A stretch of DNA of 64,000 nt, taken from assembly GCF_000226095.1 (NCBI RefSeq), contig NC_016476.1, positions 744,001 through 808,000 of the forward strand, written 5' to 3'. This document shows, in pieces, positions 45,766 through 57,742 of this stretch. Every line of letters starts with the position of its first letter. The stretch's first letter is position 1. Source of the stretch: Thermothelomyces thermophilus ATCC 42464. Its lineage: Eukaryota; Ascomycota; Sordariomycetes; Sordariales; Chaetomiaceae. The translations under genes and the position numbers were made by a program. The notes under the pieces were generated by a model. That model made no database searches, had not been told where the DNA came from, and was given only the letters and a program-made list of their open reading frames with translations.

Positions 45766-46447
45766 GCTGCAAGGCTCGTGACTCTGCCGTAGTAGATAGA
45801 GGGAGGATGGAGGACTGCAATTTGTATATGTCTCGGTGATGTTAGCGTGAACTCGACGATATTTGCTCGAATGGAATGAAGGGGCGACATTTGTCCAGAA
45901 CCAAATACTCCGTCCACAAGATGCAGGTTTCGGACAAATTAGAACAGCTTTTTCCGACACTTGCTGCCAAACCTTAGCGTGATCAACCTACGACAAATCT
46001 GGACAATTTTGTCGAAGCGCTTTTCTAGCAGCGCTTTCCCATTGTCCGAAAATAAGAGCATGTGCACAATAAATGAGACAGGTACTCCGCAGGACTCTCC
46101 CCGACGGAAACAGGAACTTGCGCCCACAAGACCGGACCCCTACGTGTAGCTTGCGGACTCGGGCCACTTTGGAGACACCGCGCCTTCACCGCAGTATGTA
46201 TGAGCTTTTTTCATGCGCCCTGCACGGAAGGTTCTGGCCGCGATGCATGCGAAGGCGCCAATTACCGCCCCGCTTTCTCTGTACTTTGCGGGCCTGAAAA
46301 TTAAGCAGCTTGAGCTAGACAGCGCTCGCTAGGGCTTGATTCCTACTCTACCTAACTTTTGGGAAGGTGTTATTGAAGTGCATCGACAGAAAGGTGGCTC
46401 ACATTGGCTGTTGTTTACAACTCTTTTCTTCTTCTTTCTTCTTCTTT

Positions 46448-46479
<32 letters not shown>

Positions 46480-48290
46480 GGTGACACGCAAGTACCATGG
46501 ATCAGAACATGACCTGATACTTGAGACTGCAATCTGCCATGGTGTGACGGCAAGTGCCCGCAGTATCCGGCGTTGGATGCGCGTGGTGGTTGCTCCACCA
46601 TTGCCGTTTACGGGATAACGTCTTTTCCTCGACTCTGGTCTGTCGAAGTTCTCGACTCGAGTTTCTTACTCTTAGTAGTTTGTGCCAGGCATGGGTGCCC
46701 GAACTGGCACTGTACTGTACACACGGTCTGCAACGATGTGAGGTGGATTCGACCGCGACGTCCATAGCGGACAGCATGGCTCCAAATCTAGTAGTGTACG
46801 GAGTATGGGTCTAGTGTTCCTCCAGGGAGGTCTGGCCTTTTCGCTATAAGGAGGTTCTTGCCCGAGGGTATGAGACGGTCTGATGCAATACTTGTGGTGC
46901 GCCTTGAATAAATGGCTCTATTGTCTTTCGAGTTGTCCCTCAAGCACACCAGAATGGGCTTTGAGACTGTTTCACAACCCGCGTGAGGAAGTGGGCGAGG
47001 GTGGCGTGTCTGGGCATCCAGCCTGTAACTATCGTCTGATTCACTGTCCCATCATCCTGGAGAGGATAGGGGATTTCCGCATTACTCCACAGTATTTGAC
47101 GAACATGTCTGATATTCAACAGCTCTATATTGAGATGTTGGCCCCAATCAGGCCGAAGAAGACAGAAATGGACCTTGAATGGAAGGAAGGGGCTTCTTCT
47201 CTCTCGACTTCCCCAGATTCCAGAGCTTCCGCAGTGCCCGGGCGTCAAGTTAGCACCCCGCTGTCCGTGTCGAACACCCCACATCCCCTGTCCTGGAAGC
47301 TGAGCCCATCCTTGCCACTCACCCCACTTCCAGACGCACGAGTCCCGCCAGGGCTGGGTTGATCATCTTTGACATTGACATCACCATGGCGCTCAACAGC
47401 GGACTCGAGCCATAATATAACAGCAGTTTGCCGGTTCTTATTAAGAGGACACTGGCCATCGTTGGAAACCCAGCTGTATAAGTAGGAGATCAACAACAAA
47501 CCCGTCTCTCCTGTGTGACATCGTCCATATCTGGAAGCATCAAGTAGATGCCATTACCCAAAGAACCCCCGAGCCGAAATCGCCCACGGCCACGATTTGG
47601 CCCAGATTCCGGAACTCTGCTGTGGAACGAATCGGGAAGCACCCGACCGGTCATCACATCTCCATTTGTATTGGAGCGTCTTCACCGCCGCCCGTGTGCT
47701 CAGTGAACACTTGAGTGACCTAGAAGGGAGAGGGGAGTCCATGTAAGTCATGTTCCTCCTCGGGGCTTCAAGAGCCCCTGTCAGCTGGCCCCTCCCCCCT
47801 CTATCAGACAGCTGCCCAAGACCTTTCGTGGAAATGAGTTCAGACTGCAGCTAGCGCGACCTGGTTCAACGACTGGCCGTTCACCGACTTTGCTGCCCGC
47901 ACCTCTATGCAAGAAGGGGCAGGGCAGCAAGGGGAGGCCACGATGTCCAGGCCTGGCCGTCTCACTGAAATTACCCGTCGGGCTCGCCGTCGGGTTGCGG
48001 ATGGCATGGGGTGTGTCTTACAGCACAGCAACCCCCCCAATCCCTCATCATATGGTCGGTCTCTGACCGGTAGCGGACGACGCTCGACGGGGGACTGCAG
48101 TTGGGAGATGAAGGCGTAATTGCACAGTGCCGGGGCGGCCACGTCCGACATCTCGCTGTGCCACGGCACAGGGGCAAATCCGCGACTCCTTCGGTTGGCT
48201 GACGCGGGGGCCCCCCAGTTACCGGATCGAGAGATTAACAGATTTTGTTGTGTAGTTAGACACGGAAATTACGGAAAAGTGAGTGAAATC
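45766..48290. other. 2.5-kb gene-poor region upstream of the trehalose synthase gene
   Basis: No supported gene. It contains a CTT microsatellite at 46426-46477, a TACGGAGTA motif near 46798, and CCCCT stress-element-like motifs around 47770-47805. Short open frames show no conserved motif. Confidence 0.5.
46426..46477 (+). repeat. (CTT)n microsatellite, imperfect on its left side
   Basis: About 52 bp of CTT/CTTT units, becoming a pure TTC run from about 46449 on. Confidence 0.9.
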
Positions 48291-51200
48291 ATGAGCGACA
48301 GATCAACGGAGGAGGGCGTTGAGGAAGTCGCTGGGCAGGAGCGGCCCAGAGTCGAGAGCAACGCGCTAGCGAGCGAGTCCCAGCGGCAAGCGCACTCGCA
48401 CTCGCACCCAATTCCGCATTCAGACCCGCACATGCTGCATCCGCAGCAGGGCGGCGACCTGCTTCACCGACTGGAAGCACGCGGCTCCCCGCGAGAAGCT
48501 ACTGCCAAGTCAGACCAGCGCCACCATCTTAGCACGCCGACCACCCACCCCGAAGTCGTCTCGGAACCCCGCCACCAGGATCACAACCAAAGCCAAAGCC
48601 AGATTAGGGGTCTTTTCCACCACGCCAACAATGCTCCCATCCCTTCCCAGCCCCGCCAGCACTCCGAGAAGCACCCCTCCCCATCGGATGTTTCCATTTC
48701 AATATCTCCCCCCACTTCTGCCGACCCACTCTTACCCTCAAGTCCCAACACTCCCTCGTCGACTACACGCAGCCTGACTCGAGCTCAGGCACCGCTAGCT
48801 CCAGGAGCGAAAAGTATAAGCGAATCTTCATCCAGTCGCTCAAGTACTCCCCGCCCGCGACTTGTTGATCACGATCCCATCCGATCTCTTGCCAGCGGCG
48901 AACCATCACCAACATCAAGCGGCAACGCTACGCCGACTGAACACCGATTCCATCTCCATCTGAAGGGTATTCGGCCCCTCGCCCAAGCAATCATGGCATT
49001 TGAGAAGGCTCGCAAGTTCTCCACGGGCACCTCGGTGCACCGTAAGCGCCAGATGAGCACTCTGGTCGAACAGCAAGGTCAATTCGGCCCTTCGCTCACG
49101 GTACGTTGATTCCTGCCATCTCCTCTATGCCCTTCTTGCTTTCGGTGAGGGTCGCCAAATGCCTTTTTAAGTTCCGAACGAGATGGAGTTGCCGCGGACG
49201 GGTGGTCCCTTCCTCTCCCCGGAATCAGGGTGCATACAGTTCAGTAGCATGTGCTGACTTCGTCCTTCTTCAAGACGCTCTACCTGGGTATCTCGGCCGT
49301 CTTTGCCGATGACCACACTGCGGTGGTAGCCCTGGCGATCCACGACACCGTTTACTTGGTGGACTTCTCGGTCAAGCACATCATCCTGGATGATGCCATG
49401 AAAATGGGTGCCGATCTCATTGCCGACTATGTCATCTCCGAAGTTGAAAAATACGAGCACGAGAACTTCTCAAAGTTCGTCGGTGCCGGTCTCCCGACGA
49501 CGCTCAAGTACATGAGCCCGACGTTGTGCTCTCGACTCTGGCTCGAGCTGGACATTGTGCCGATCGTCTTGCGCCCCGATGACGAGCACAAAGAGAAGTC
49601 GTTCTGGGATGTCAAGCGCGTCGATGAACAGGCCGATTCCATGGCGAGGAAGTGTATTATGTGAGTTGCATGCGAGAAGCGGCCAGCCGAGACAATACAA
49701 ATCCCCCTGACACGGGTTATAGGAACTTTGGCCCGTCGCTCGTCCCCCTCCTCCAGGTTGGCTGGCGGGGTGTAGTCCAAACCGACGCTGGCTTCCGCGC
49801 CCACCTGACCACGGTTCAAAACCACAAGGACACCTGCGGGCATGCTACATGGGAGACCATGTTGACCTTTGCCAAGAAGCTCAGGGGCAACAAGACGAAG
49901 ATTGCTTTCTTCAGCGCGACGCCGCAGGGTGGTGGTGTCGCGCTCATGCGTCACGCATTGGTGCGGTTTGCGCGTCTCATGGGCGTCGACCTGACTTGGT
50001 ATGGTGAGTACGCCTGGTGATTATCCGCGGCGAGGTCACTCAGAGTAACACCGCGTAGTTCCCAAGCCGCGACCTGGTGTGTTTCGCATCACCAAGAACA
50101 TTCACAACATTCTCCAGGGTGTCAGCCACCCGGATCAGCGCATCTCGGCCGAGGAGAAGCAGGCCGTTACCGATTGGATCGCCGAGAACGCAGGGCGCTA
50201 CTGGTTTTCCGAGGGTGGCCCGCTGTGCTCGCCCGCCGATGGCGGTGCTGACGTTGTGATTGTGAGTGCTCTTGCCTTGTGTTACCTGCACGGCGCCGCA
50301 AGGGTTCCCCTCACCGACACCGACGCTCCCACCCTCCCTTACGCATGCCCCTGGGTACGATGCAGTACCTGGTGGCACATGACCACAGCCACGTCGCGGG
50401 ACCGTGGGGGGAGCAGCTGTTCTTTCATGACAGTGCATGCTAACGGACGCAGATTGATGACCCGCAAATGCCAGGTCTCATCCCACTGATCAAGAAGGTG
50501 ACACCGGACCGGCCGGTTCTGTATCGATCCCACATTCAGATTCGGAGCGACCTCGTCGCCAAGCCTGGCACGCCCCAGGCTGACATTTGGGACTTCCTCT
50601 GGAGCAACATTCAGGGTTGCGACATGTTCATCAGCCATCCAATCCCTCAATTCGTCCCCCACACGGTGCCCCGCGAAAAGGTGGTCTACTTGCCCGCCAC
50701 CACCGATTGGCTGGATGGTCTGAACAAGCCTCTCAGCTCGTGGGCTTCGGGTTACTACGGCCACATTTACAATATCGCTTGCCATTCTCAGCGCATGTAT
50801 GCCACCTTATGCTGCTTACTTAAGCCAAGTGGGTCTTGGCGCTTTGCTGACGACTTCGCAGGACCGAGCTCAATTATCCCGCTCGCAAGTACATCATCCA
50901 GATTGCCCGGTTTGATCCCTCCAAGGGAATCCCCACCGTGATTGACTCGTACGCCGAGTTCCGGCGGCGCTTAGAGAAGGCCGGCATCACCGATGTCCCC
51001 CAGCTTGTGGTCTGCGGCAATGGGTCGGTCGACGATCCCGACGCCAGCATTATCTACGACCAGACCATGAGCCAGCTCGAGACGTACTACCCTGACTTGC
51101 TCAGCGACGTCAGCGTCATGCGTCTCGAACCCAACGATCAGCTAATCAACACCCTCCTAGCTAATGCCCACGTGGTCCTTCAGCTCTCCACCCGCGAAGG

Positions 51201-51645
51201 GTTCGAGGTGAAGGTCTCGGAGGCCCTGCATGCCGGCCGTCCCGTCATCGTCACCAACACGGGAGGCATCCCTTTGCAGGTCAAGGACAAGGTCAATGGC
51301 TTCCTGGTCGCGCCTGGCGATTGGAAGGCAGTGGCTACCCACCTGGTGGAGTTGTTCACGGACGATGAGCTATGGAAGAAGATGAGCCATGCAGCGCGCA
51401 CAGGCGTTTCGGACGAGGTAGGAACCGTCGGCAACGCTCTCAGCTGGTTCTATCTTGCCTCCAAATGGAGCGAGGTCGGCGTCGAGAAGCACGGCAAGGG
51501 CGGCCTCATGGGCAACGAGCGCTGGGTCAACGACATGGCGCGCGAGGAGGCCGGGTTCCCGTATGCCGAGGGCGAGAACCGGCTGCCCAGGCACTTTACG
51601 CAGACCAAGGATGTGCCCGTTCACCCGAAGCCTGAAGGTGCTTAG
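48291..51645 (+). CDS. ccg-9: Trehalose synthase, ccg-9 type (GT4 family)
   Basis: Six exons: 48291-49100, 49248-49660, 49723-50003, 50059-50261, 50453-50796, 50862-51645. If exon 2 starts at an AAG acceptor (49275) the protein has 935 residues; with the YAG at 49247 it has 944. The C-terminal about 660 residues match the fungal clock-controlled-gene-9 family, a GT4 glycosyltransferase linked to trehalose synthesis. Visible blocks are FGPSLVPLLQVGWRGVVQTD, SATPQGGGVALMRHA, IDDPQMPGLIPLIK, YIIQIARFDPSKGIPTVIDSY and the GT4 E-x7-E motif REGFEVKVSEAL. The first 270 residues (exon 1) are a His/Ser/Pro-rich, low-complexity, probably disordered extension. ATG 48291 follows an in-frame upstream ATG at 48120 whose codons look non-coding. 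Confidence 0.9.
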
Positions 51646-52841
51646 GAATCCAACATTAGACCCGGGACGAAGACCTAATGGTGAGGCAAAGCTGGAAGGA
51701 TGCTATCAGGAGTAACTCGTGACGAGTCTCTTTGCGATGGTATTTCTACACTGTCTACATAGAAGGTTGGACATCCGGGTGGCTTAGAAAAGGACGTGGT
51801 GAGAGGAGTGGCGGTTGAGAGGAGCAATGCCCTTTTTGTTTCAGCATTGAGAACAGTAAAGAGAGAGTCTCTGGGTAGACAGGTGAGAAATAAGGAGCTC
51901 ATAGATCAGCGTTGCTTCAACAGCCCATCATATATGGAATGATGGTAATCTCAGCATCTATGGCTCATATCGAACCTTGACGTGCGCCGTGGCCGTTTAA
52001 AGCAGAATTGTCCCTGAGATATGGCTCGTCGTCACGGGGACGGTTTTGCAAGGTTTCCAGGGCGCTGGAAGCAATGCGTAAGAAAACAATCCACAACAGC
52101 CGAGGTGGAGAGGTCTACAACCCTACCGATGGAAGGCCATGTCATGCACGGTATCAAAGCAGTAGCAAAGGACGATTGGATTGACATCAGAGGGGCAATC
52201 GCCGATGCTGAGTATGTACGATACTCCTGGAATCAGACGCTGCTTGTTTCGAGCCCCTGATATCTGGATTTCCAATCCTGGTGATACTTAACACATTACA
52301 GGGTCCGAGGGTCCCGTCTATAAAAACGCTTAAACCATGCTATATCTCATCACTTAGTCGCAGCTCCATCGATCACGGCTTTTTTAGGACAGTTAAGCTA
52401 CATTACGTCCGGCTTAGTTCCAAGTCTGACACCACTCTTAAGTCGCATCCGTGGCCAAGTGGAGAATGTTTTGGTGAGGTGCACGTTCGAGTTTACTGTC
52501 AATCTTTCCCAAACCTCGAGAAGGATGTTTAGGATACTCGCTGTAAGTCTTGGGAACAGCTGATGTAGGGTTAGATGCAGTTGAGATATCAAAATGTTGT
52601 GTGCGTGGCTCGCCTCCCACAGGAGCTGAATCGATACCGTAGGCTTCCCGCCCTCCCTGTTGCGCCTTGAGAAGATCTTTGGCTTGCTCGCTCGCTAAAG
52701 GACCTGCCTCTATCAGATACATCATGGCAAAACAGTCTAACATACAAAAAATGCATCATAACACAACAGAAACAGGTAGGCATTCAAGACCCGGGATACG
52801 CAAATCCCTCTCCCGCACACTTAACCCCCACATAGCCTCCT
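51646..52841. other. Intergenic region between convergent genes
   Basis: It holds the 3' flanks of the trehalose synthase (+) and thymidylate synthase (-) genes. No coding or RNA signal recognised. Confidence 0.55.
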
Positions 52842-53964
52842 TCAGACCGACATCTCCATCGGGATCGTCTTGTGAGGATTATACCCCTTAATGACGAAAT
52901 CCTCGGGCCTCCACCCATCGATACTCCTCTCTCCATTCTCATCCAGCCTGTCGTTGACGATCTCCAGCTCGGGGAAGTCCCGGGGCTCCCGCTCCAGCTG
53001 GGTCCGCAGCGCGTCGACGTGGTTCAGGTACACGTGCGCGTCGCCCATGACGTGCGTCAGCGAGCCGGGCACCAGGTCGCACACGTGCGCGAGCATGTGC
53101 GTCAACAGCGCGTAGCTGGCAATGTTGAAGGGCACGCCGAGGCCCATGTCGCACGAGCGCTGGTAGAGCTGGCAGTGGAGGTGGCCCTTGACGGGCTCGT
53201 CCGCTCCTCGCCCGCCTTGTTTCTTCTCATCCTCCCCGTTCCGCGAGCGGGTCCCCCGCGGGTACGAGACGTAGAACTGGGCAAACATGTGGCAGGGCGG
53301 CAGCACCATGCGCGGCATGTCGGCCGGGTTCCACGCGCTCAGCACCAGGCGCCGGTCGAACGGGTTGGTCCGCAGCGTGTGCACGATGCGCGCCAGCTGG
53401 TCCACCCCCTGTCCCGTGTAGTCCGTCTTGGCGTCGACGTACTGCGCGCCAAAGTGCCGCCACTGGAAGCCGTACACCGGCCCCAGGTCGCCCACCTCGC
53501 GGTCGGTCAGGCCGAGGCTGTCGAGGAACTCGCGCGACCCGTTGCCGTCCCAGATCTTGACGCCCTGCGACGAGAGCGTCTGCGACGATGTGTCGCCCGA
53601 GATAAACCAGAGGAGCTCGGCGATGATGGCTTTGGTGAAGACGCGTTTTGTGGTGAGCAAGGGGAGGATGGGAACGCCGGATCGGTTGAGAGAGAACTTG
53701 AGCGGGCGCGGGGCGAAGATCGAGTATGTGCCCGTGCCGGTCCTAGACACACAAGGGGGGCAGGTCAGCGGTGGTTCTCACAAGAGTGTTAGAGGAGGGC
53801 GTGTACCGGTCACGTCGCAGCTCGCCCTGGTCCAGAATTTCGCGAACGAGATCGAGGTATTGGTATTCTTCGTGTCGCGGCTGGGCCGTGGTAGAGGGCG
53901 CCTCCGAGGGCGCATTTTTTTCTGGTAGTGTCATTGTATTTGATGAATTGATTCTCCTCCCCAA
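52842..53964 (-). CDS. Thymidylate synthase
   Basis: Exon 53964-53807 and exon 53742-52842 (GTACAC...GTCTAG intron inside an Arg codon) give 352 residues, or 342 if the Met at 53934 is used. It methylates dUMP to dTMP with methylene-tetrahydrofolate. Seen in order: the [13 protein letters not shown] block across the junction, [12 protein letters not shown], catalytic Cys in [12 protein letters not shown], then [26 protein letters not shown] and [12 protein letters not shown]. Compared with the family, about 20 extra hydrophilic residues ([16 protein letters not shown]...) sit between the catalytic strand and the phosphate-binding QLYQRS block. The yeast equivalent is CDC21. Confidence 0.95.
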
Positions 53965-56476
53965 GTCTCTGTCTTTATTTCAGCGGCGTTTGAGGACACT
54001 CTAAAACGCTTCAAGAGTGTCTCGGAGCCTTGGGATGGCTGATGAGGGAAACGCGGCCCGGAAAACTCCTTAACGCGTCAAACGCGTGGGCATGCATTAC
54101 CCCACCCCCCACCGGAGTACCGGAGTGGGGCTTCACAACCCACATGTCTGACCCCTGCCCAAACGGTCTTCAGGGCCCCTCGGACGGACTTGGCCATCGT
54201 CATCACACTGGCTTAAAACACTAAGAGGGAAGCGGGCATACAATATGTATGTATGTACAAGTCTGTATCCACCGCACTCAGCAGATATCCATGAGGCGCA
54301 AAATTACGAGCATCGGTCATCATCAGGACGTCCCGATCTCCAACGCAACCGCCGACCTCGTCCTCTAGAAATATCCTCCCTTGTGCAACAACTAAAACTC
54401 AGACGTAGTCCCGAAGTGCTGGGACCTTAACTTTCACATGGAATTCTATACTGTGTGAAATCATGGGGAAGAATGAGCGGAGACTTCCGAACGGAAGCTT
54501 ACATCATTGGAGGCTTCCTGGTGGCCTGAAACCGCTGCTAGAGGCGGCCCAGCCGCGCGGAAGACAGCCCCGGCCTTGGCTTGCCGGTTCTTCTTCTTCT
54601 GGATGTAGGTGGTCGGATTGCGAGTCTCAAACACTGACTGCGTCGTTATCCCTGCCATCGGGCGTTGAGAGTTTAACATTCCTTGACTACAGCCGGTTTA
54701 ATGCTCGCCCGAGACGGCCATGGTGATTTATGGGAATGAGACTCGCCAGCAGTGAATTGTTGCCGATACATTCTGGCAGACCCGGTCCGTGAATTGCTCC
54801 TTGTAGGTTGCGTAGGTACTTGTGGTCAGCGATCCCCAGAGTCTTGCATCTCCGTTGGATAAGACATGGAATGAGTGACGTAGTTCCATGAACTGTTACA
54901 GTTCGGGTTGCCCCAAAACATAAAACAAAACAGGGATAAAAACAGATAAAAAAAGAAGAAAAGAAGGCAGAAAGAAAGATACAGGAGAAGAGAATGAGAC
55001 ATTATTAGTCTGGGATGGCGTCTGAGGATGTACGCACTTACTGTATCTGTATGTAGAGTGTGTGCACATTCACATACTGGCTTCCGTGTGGAGAGGACCA
55101 CGCTCGTCCGGGGGGGATGTCCGAATGCCGAAGTTTCCCGGCATTTCCTCGTATACTGCCGCAGCATTTTTGAGATGGTGACTAGAGTATCATTGTTGCG
55201 ACTTTGGCGGCGTTTGCCACCGGGTTTTCGTGGGATTCATTGTTTCCATGTCCTTGGTAGTGGAGTGTGCGTTGTGGTCTGTTAGCGCAACGTCGGCAAG
55301 TGGGGTCAACAGGCTTCTGGAACCTGACCCTGACTGTCGGCTGTTCCTCGCGAGGGGAAGCCCCACCAGAAAGGCGCCAAAAAAAAAAAATTAAAAATTG
55401 GGGAAGCAACCGATCATCTGGCCTTGCGCGATTCGCCCTTGTTACTGGCTAGATCACACAGGGCATAGAGCATGTCTCATATATACACTACACTACGCGG
55501 TGTACATCATGGACCTTACGCGGTGAATGTATTGCATTTAGCTGTTGCGCAATAGATGGTCATTGCCCGCGCGCGGGCGCAGAAGAGGAGCAGATCGCTC
55601 GGGCCTTGACCCCGACCCTTGATTTCCCGAGCTGCGGGTGTTCCCGCCGCGGAGATGCTGAAACCCCGGACTTGACGGCAGTCCGGGGGAAATGACAGCT
55701 GACTGGACCAGATTCTGTTATCAATTGTGAGCTGATCGTTCGAGCCTCACCCCTTGAGTTCCCGAGCTTGTGGGAGTCTGATAACCCCCACACCCAAGGG
55801 ACTCGGTAGAGGACCGCAGCCTGACCAATTGCGAGACTGGCATTTGCTATCACTCCAGCAGAATTCGCAACCTTCTTCGAGCAACGGGGCGGGATCAAGG
55901 TCTTTCCCTCGGAGATATGTGACCCTGTCAGGTCGTACGGTGCACCGGAAGGGTGGCTCCACTATCGCCGGGTGGCCCCACTATCGCCGGGGTTGCCATG
56001 CGAGACTGGGGATGGCGACAGGCAGGAACTATCTCGGCCACCAAAAAAAGGTTTTTTTCTTCGTCCTGGAAGGTGATGCGTCGGATGACCACGCGGGCAA
56101 TTTCGTCTAAAAAGAGGAGTAACTACGAAGCATTACTCCGTTTGCCAAGAGACGAGGTGGCCGGATCGGCACTGCACGTCAGGCACGTCAACCGCAGTAA
56201 CCCCACTGAACCGAGACTTCGAAAGTGGAATAATCAAGGGGAAGGCGGGACACGGACAAGAAGGCAAGGTTCCGCCGAGACATCTGCGAGCATTCAAATA
56301 GACGGGCTGGCCCTCCTCGACACGGGATTCACAGCTCCCAACCTCCAGAGCACTCCCGCCTGAACACCCCGGACAAGACAACCCGGAACACAAACATACA
56401 TAGACCTACGGAGGACTCAAACAACTCCTCTACCTCGAGCACCTGAAATAACAAGTCGGACACAACAAAAACAACC
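53965..56476. other. 2.5-kb gene-poor region between divergent genes
   Basis: No supported gene on either strand. It contains short AT- and A-rich tracts near 54915-54980 and 55381-55395 and a 19- to 20-bp imperfect tandem duplication at 55952-55990. Confidence 0.5.
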
Positions 56477-57742
56477 ATGGCTGCTCTCACCGAGAACCAG
56501 ATCGCCATCGTCAAGTCGACGGTGCCGGTCCTCAAGGAGCACGGCGCCACCATCACGACCGTCTTCTACAAGAACATGCTCGGGGAAAATCCCGAACTCA
56601 ACAGCATCTTCAATATCAGCAGCCAAGCCACCGGGCGGCAGCAGCGGGCCCTCGCCGGCGCCGTGCTGGGGTATGCCACGTACATCGACGACCTCCCCAA
56701 GCTGAAGGATGCCGTCGAGCGCATCGCCCACAAGCACGTCTCTCTGCAGGTGACGCCCGAGCAGTATGACATTGTCGGCAAGTACCTGATCCAGGCCATC
56801 GGCCAGGTCCTCGGGGACGCCGCCACCCCGGAGATCGTCGACGCGTGGATCGCCGCCTACGGCGCCCTCGCCAAGGTCTTCATCAACCGCGAGGGCGAGA
56901 TGTACAAGGCCAACGAGGCCCACGGCTGGGTCGGGTGGCGCAAGTTCCGCATCGCCCGCAAGGTGGCCGAGAGCAACGTCATCACCAGCTTCTACCTTAC
57001 CCCCGTCGACGGCCGCGTCCCGCTGCCCAAGTACTTGCCGGGCCAGTACGTGAGCCTGAAGGTGCCCGTCCCGCAGCTGGGCGAGGGCCGCCACCAGTGC
57101 CGGCAGTACTCGCTGAGCGAGGGCCCGTCGCCGGCGGGCGAGTACTACCGCATCAGCGTCAAGAGGGAGGACGGCACGCCCGAGACCAACGTGCCGGGCC
57201 TCATCTCGAACCTGCTGCACGCCAAGTACGCCGTCGGCGACGAGGTCGAGCTGTCGCACCCGCAGGGCGAGTTCTACGTCGACCCCTCTGACGCCTCCAA
57301 GGAGGGCGTCCCCGCCGTGCTCATCTCGGCCGGCGTCGGCGCCACCCCGGTCAAGGCCATGCTCGACAGCCTGACCGCCCCCGGCGCCGTGCGCCGCCCC
57401 GTCTCGTGGATCCAGTCGGCCCGCTCGAGCGCCGCCCTGCCCTTCGGCGAGTCCGTCCGCCAGATCTGCCGCGAACACGACAACGTGACGGCCAACGTCT
57501 TCCTGCGCAACCTCAGCCCGGACGACGCGGTCGGCGTCCACTACGAGTTCGGCGACATGCGCCTCGACCTGGCCAAGCTGGACCGGGAGAGCCACCTGTT
57601 CGTGAACGACCCCAGGGCCGAGTACTCTGTCTGCGGCCCGGAGCCCTTCATGCTCGACGTCCGCTCCGCCCTGGTCTCCCTCGGGGTTGACCGGAGCAGG
57701 ATCTTCCTCGAGCTGTTCGGGACCGGCGGGGTCTCCGATTAA
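56477..57742 (+). CDS. Flavohemoglobin (nitric oxide dioxygenase)
   Basis: A single exon gives 421 residues, full family length. It oxidises NO to nitrate using NAD(P)H, FAD and heme. Globin domain, residues 1-145: Tyr31 in VFYKNML corresponds to the distal B10 Tyr, and His87 in IAHKHVSLQVTPEQY is the proximal heme ligand. Reductase domain, residues 153-421: FAD motif RQYSLS at 209-214, NAD(P)-binding AGVGATP at 285-291, and CGPEPFM at 386-392. There is no targeting signal, so it is probably cytosolic. The ATG is preceded by ACAACC, a good fungal context. The yeast equivalent is YHB1. Confidence 0.97.
   Translation: MAALTENQIAIVKSTVPVLKEHGATITTVFYKNMLGENPELNSIFNISSQATGRQQRALAGAVLGYATYIDDLPKLKDAVERIAHKHVSLQVTPEQYDIVGKYLIQAIGQVLGDAATPEIVDAWIAAYGALAKVFINREGEMYKANEAHGWVGWRKFRIARKVAESNVITSFYLTPVDGRVPLPKYLPGQYVSLKVPVPQLGEGRHQCRQYSLSEGPSPAGEYYRISVKREDGTPETNVPGLISNLLHAKYAVGDEVELSHPQGEFYVDPSDASKEGVPAVLISAGVGATPVKAMLDSLTAPGAVRRPVSWIQSARSSAALPFGESVRQICREHDNVTANVFLRNLSPDDAVGVHYEFGDMRLDLAKLDRESHLFVNDPRAEYSVCGPEPFMLDVRSALVSLGVDRSRIFLELFGTGGVSD

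Noticed and set aside
46883-47362. A 159-codon open frame in the region upstream of the trehalose synthase gene
   Set aside because: No domain, signal peptide, splice continuity or codon bias that I can recognise.
52872-53792. A 306-codon open frame antisense to thymidylate synthase
   Set aside because: Shadow of a strongly conserved gene. It overlaps the TS intron and shows no recognisable domain.
55560-55800. GTTCGAGCC-like sequence reminiscent of a tRNA T-loop near 55738
   Set aside because: No acceptor stem, D arm or anticodon arm can be folded around it.
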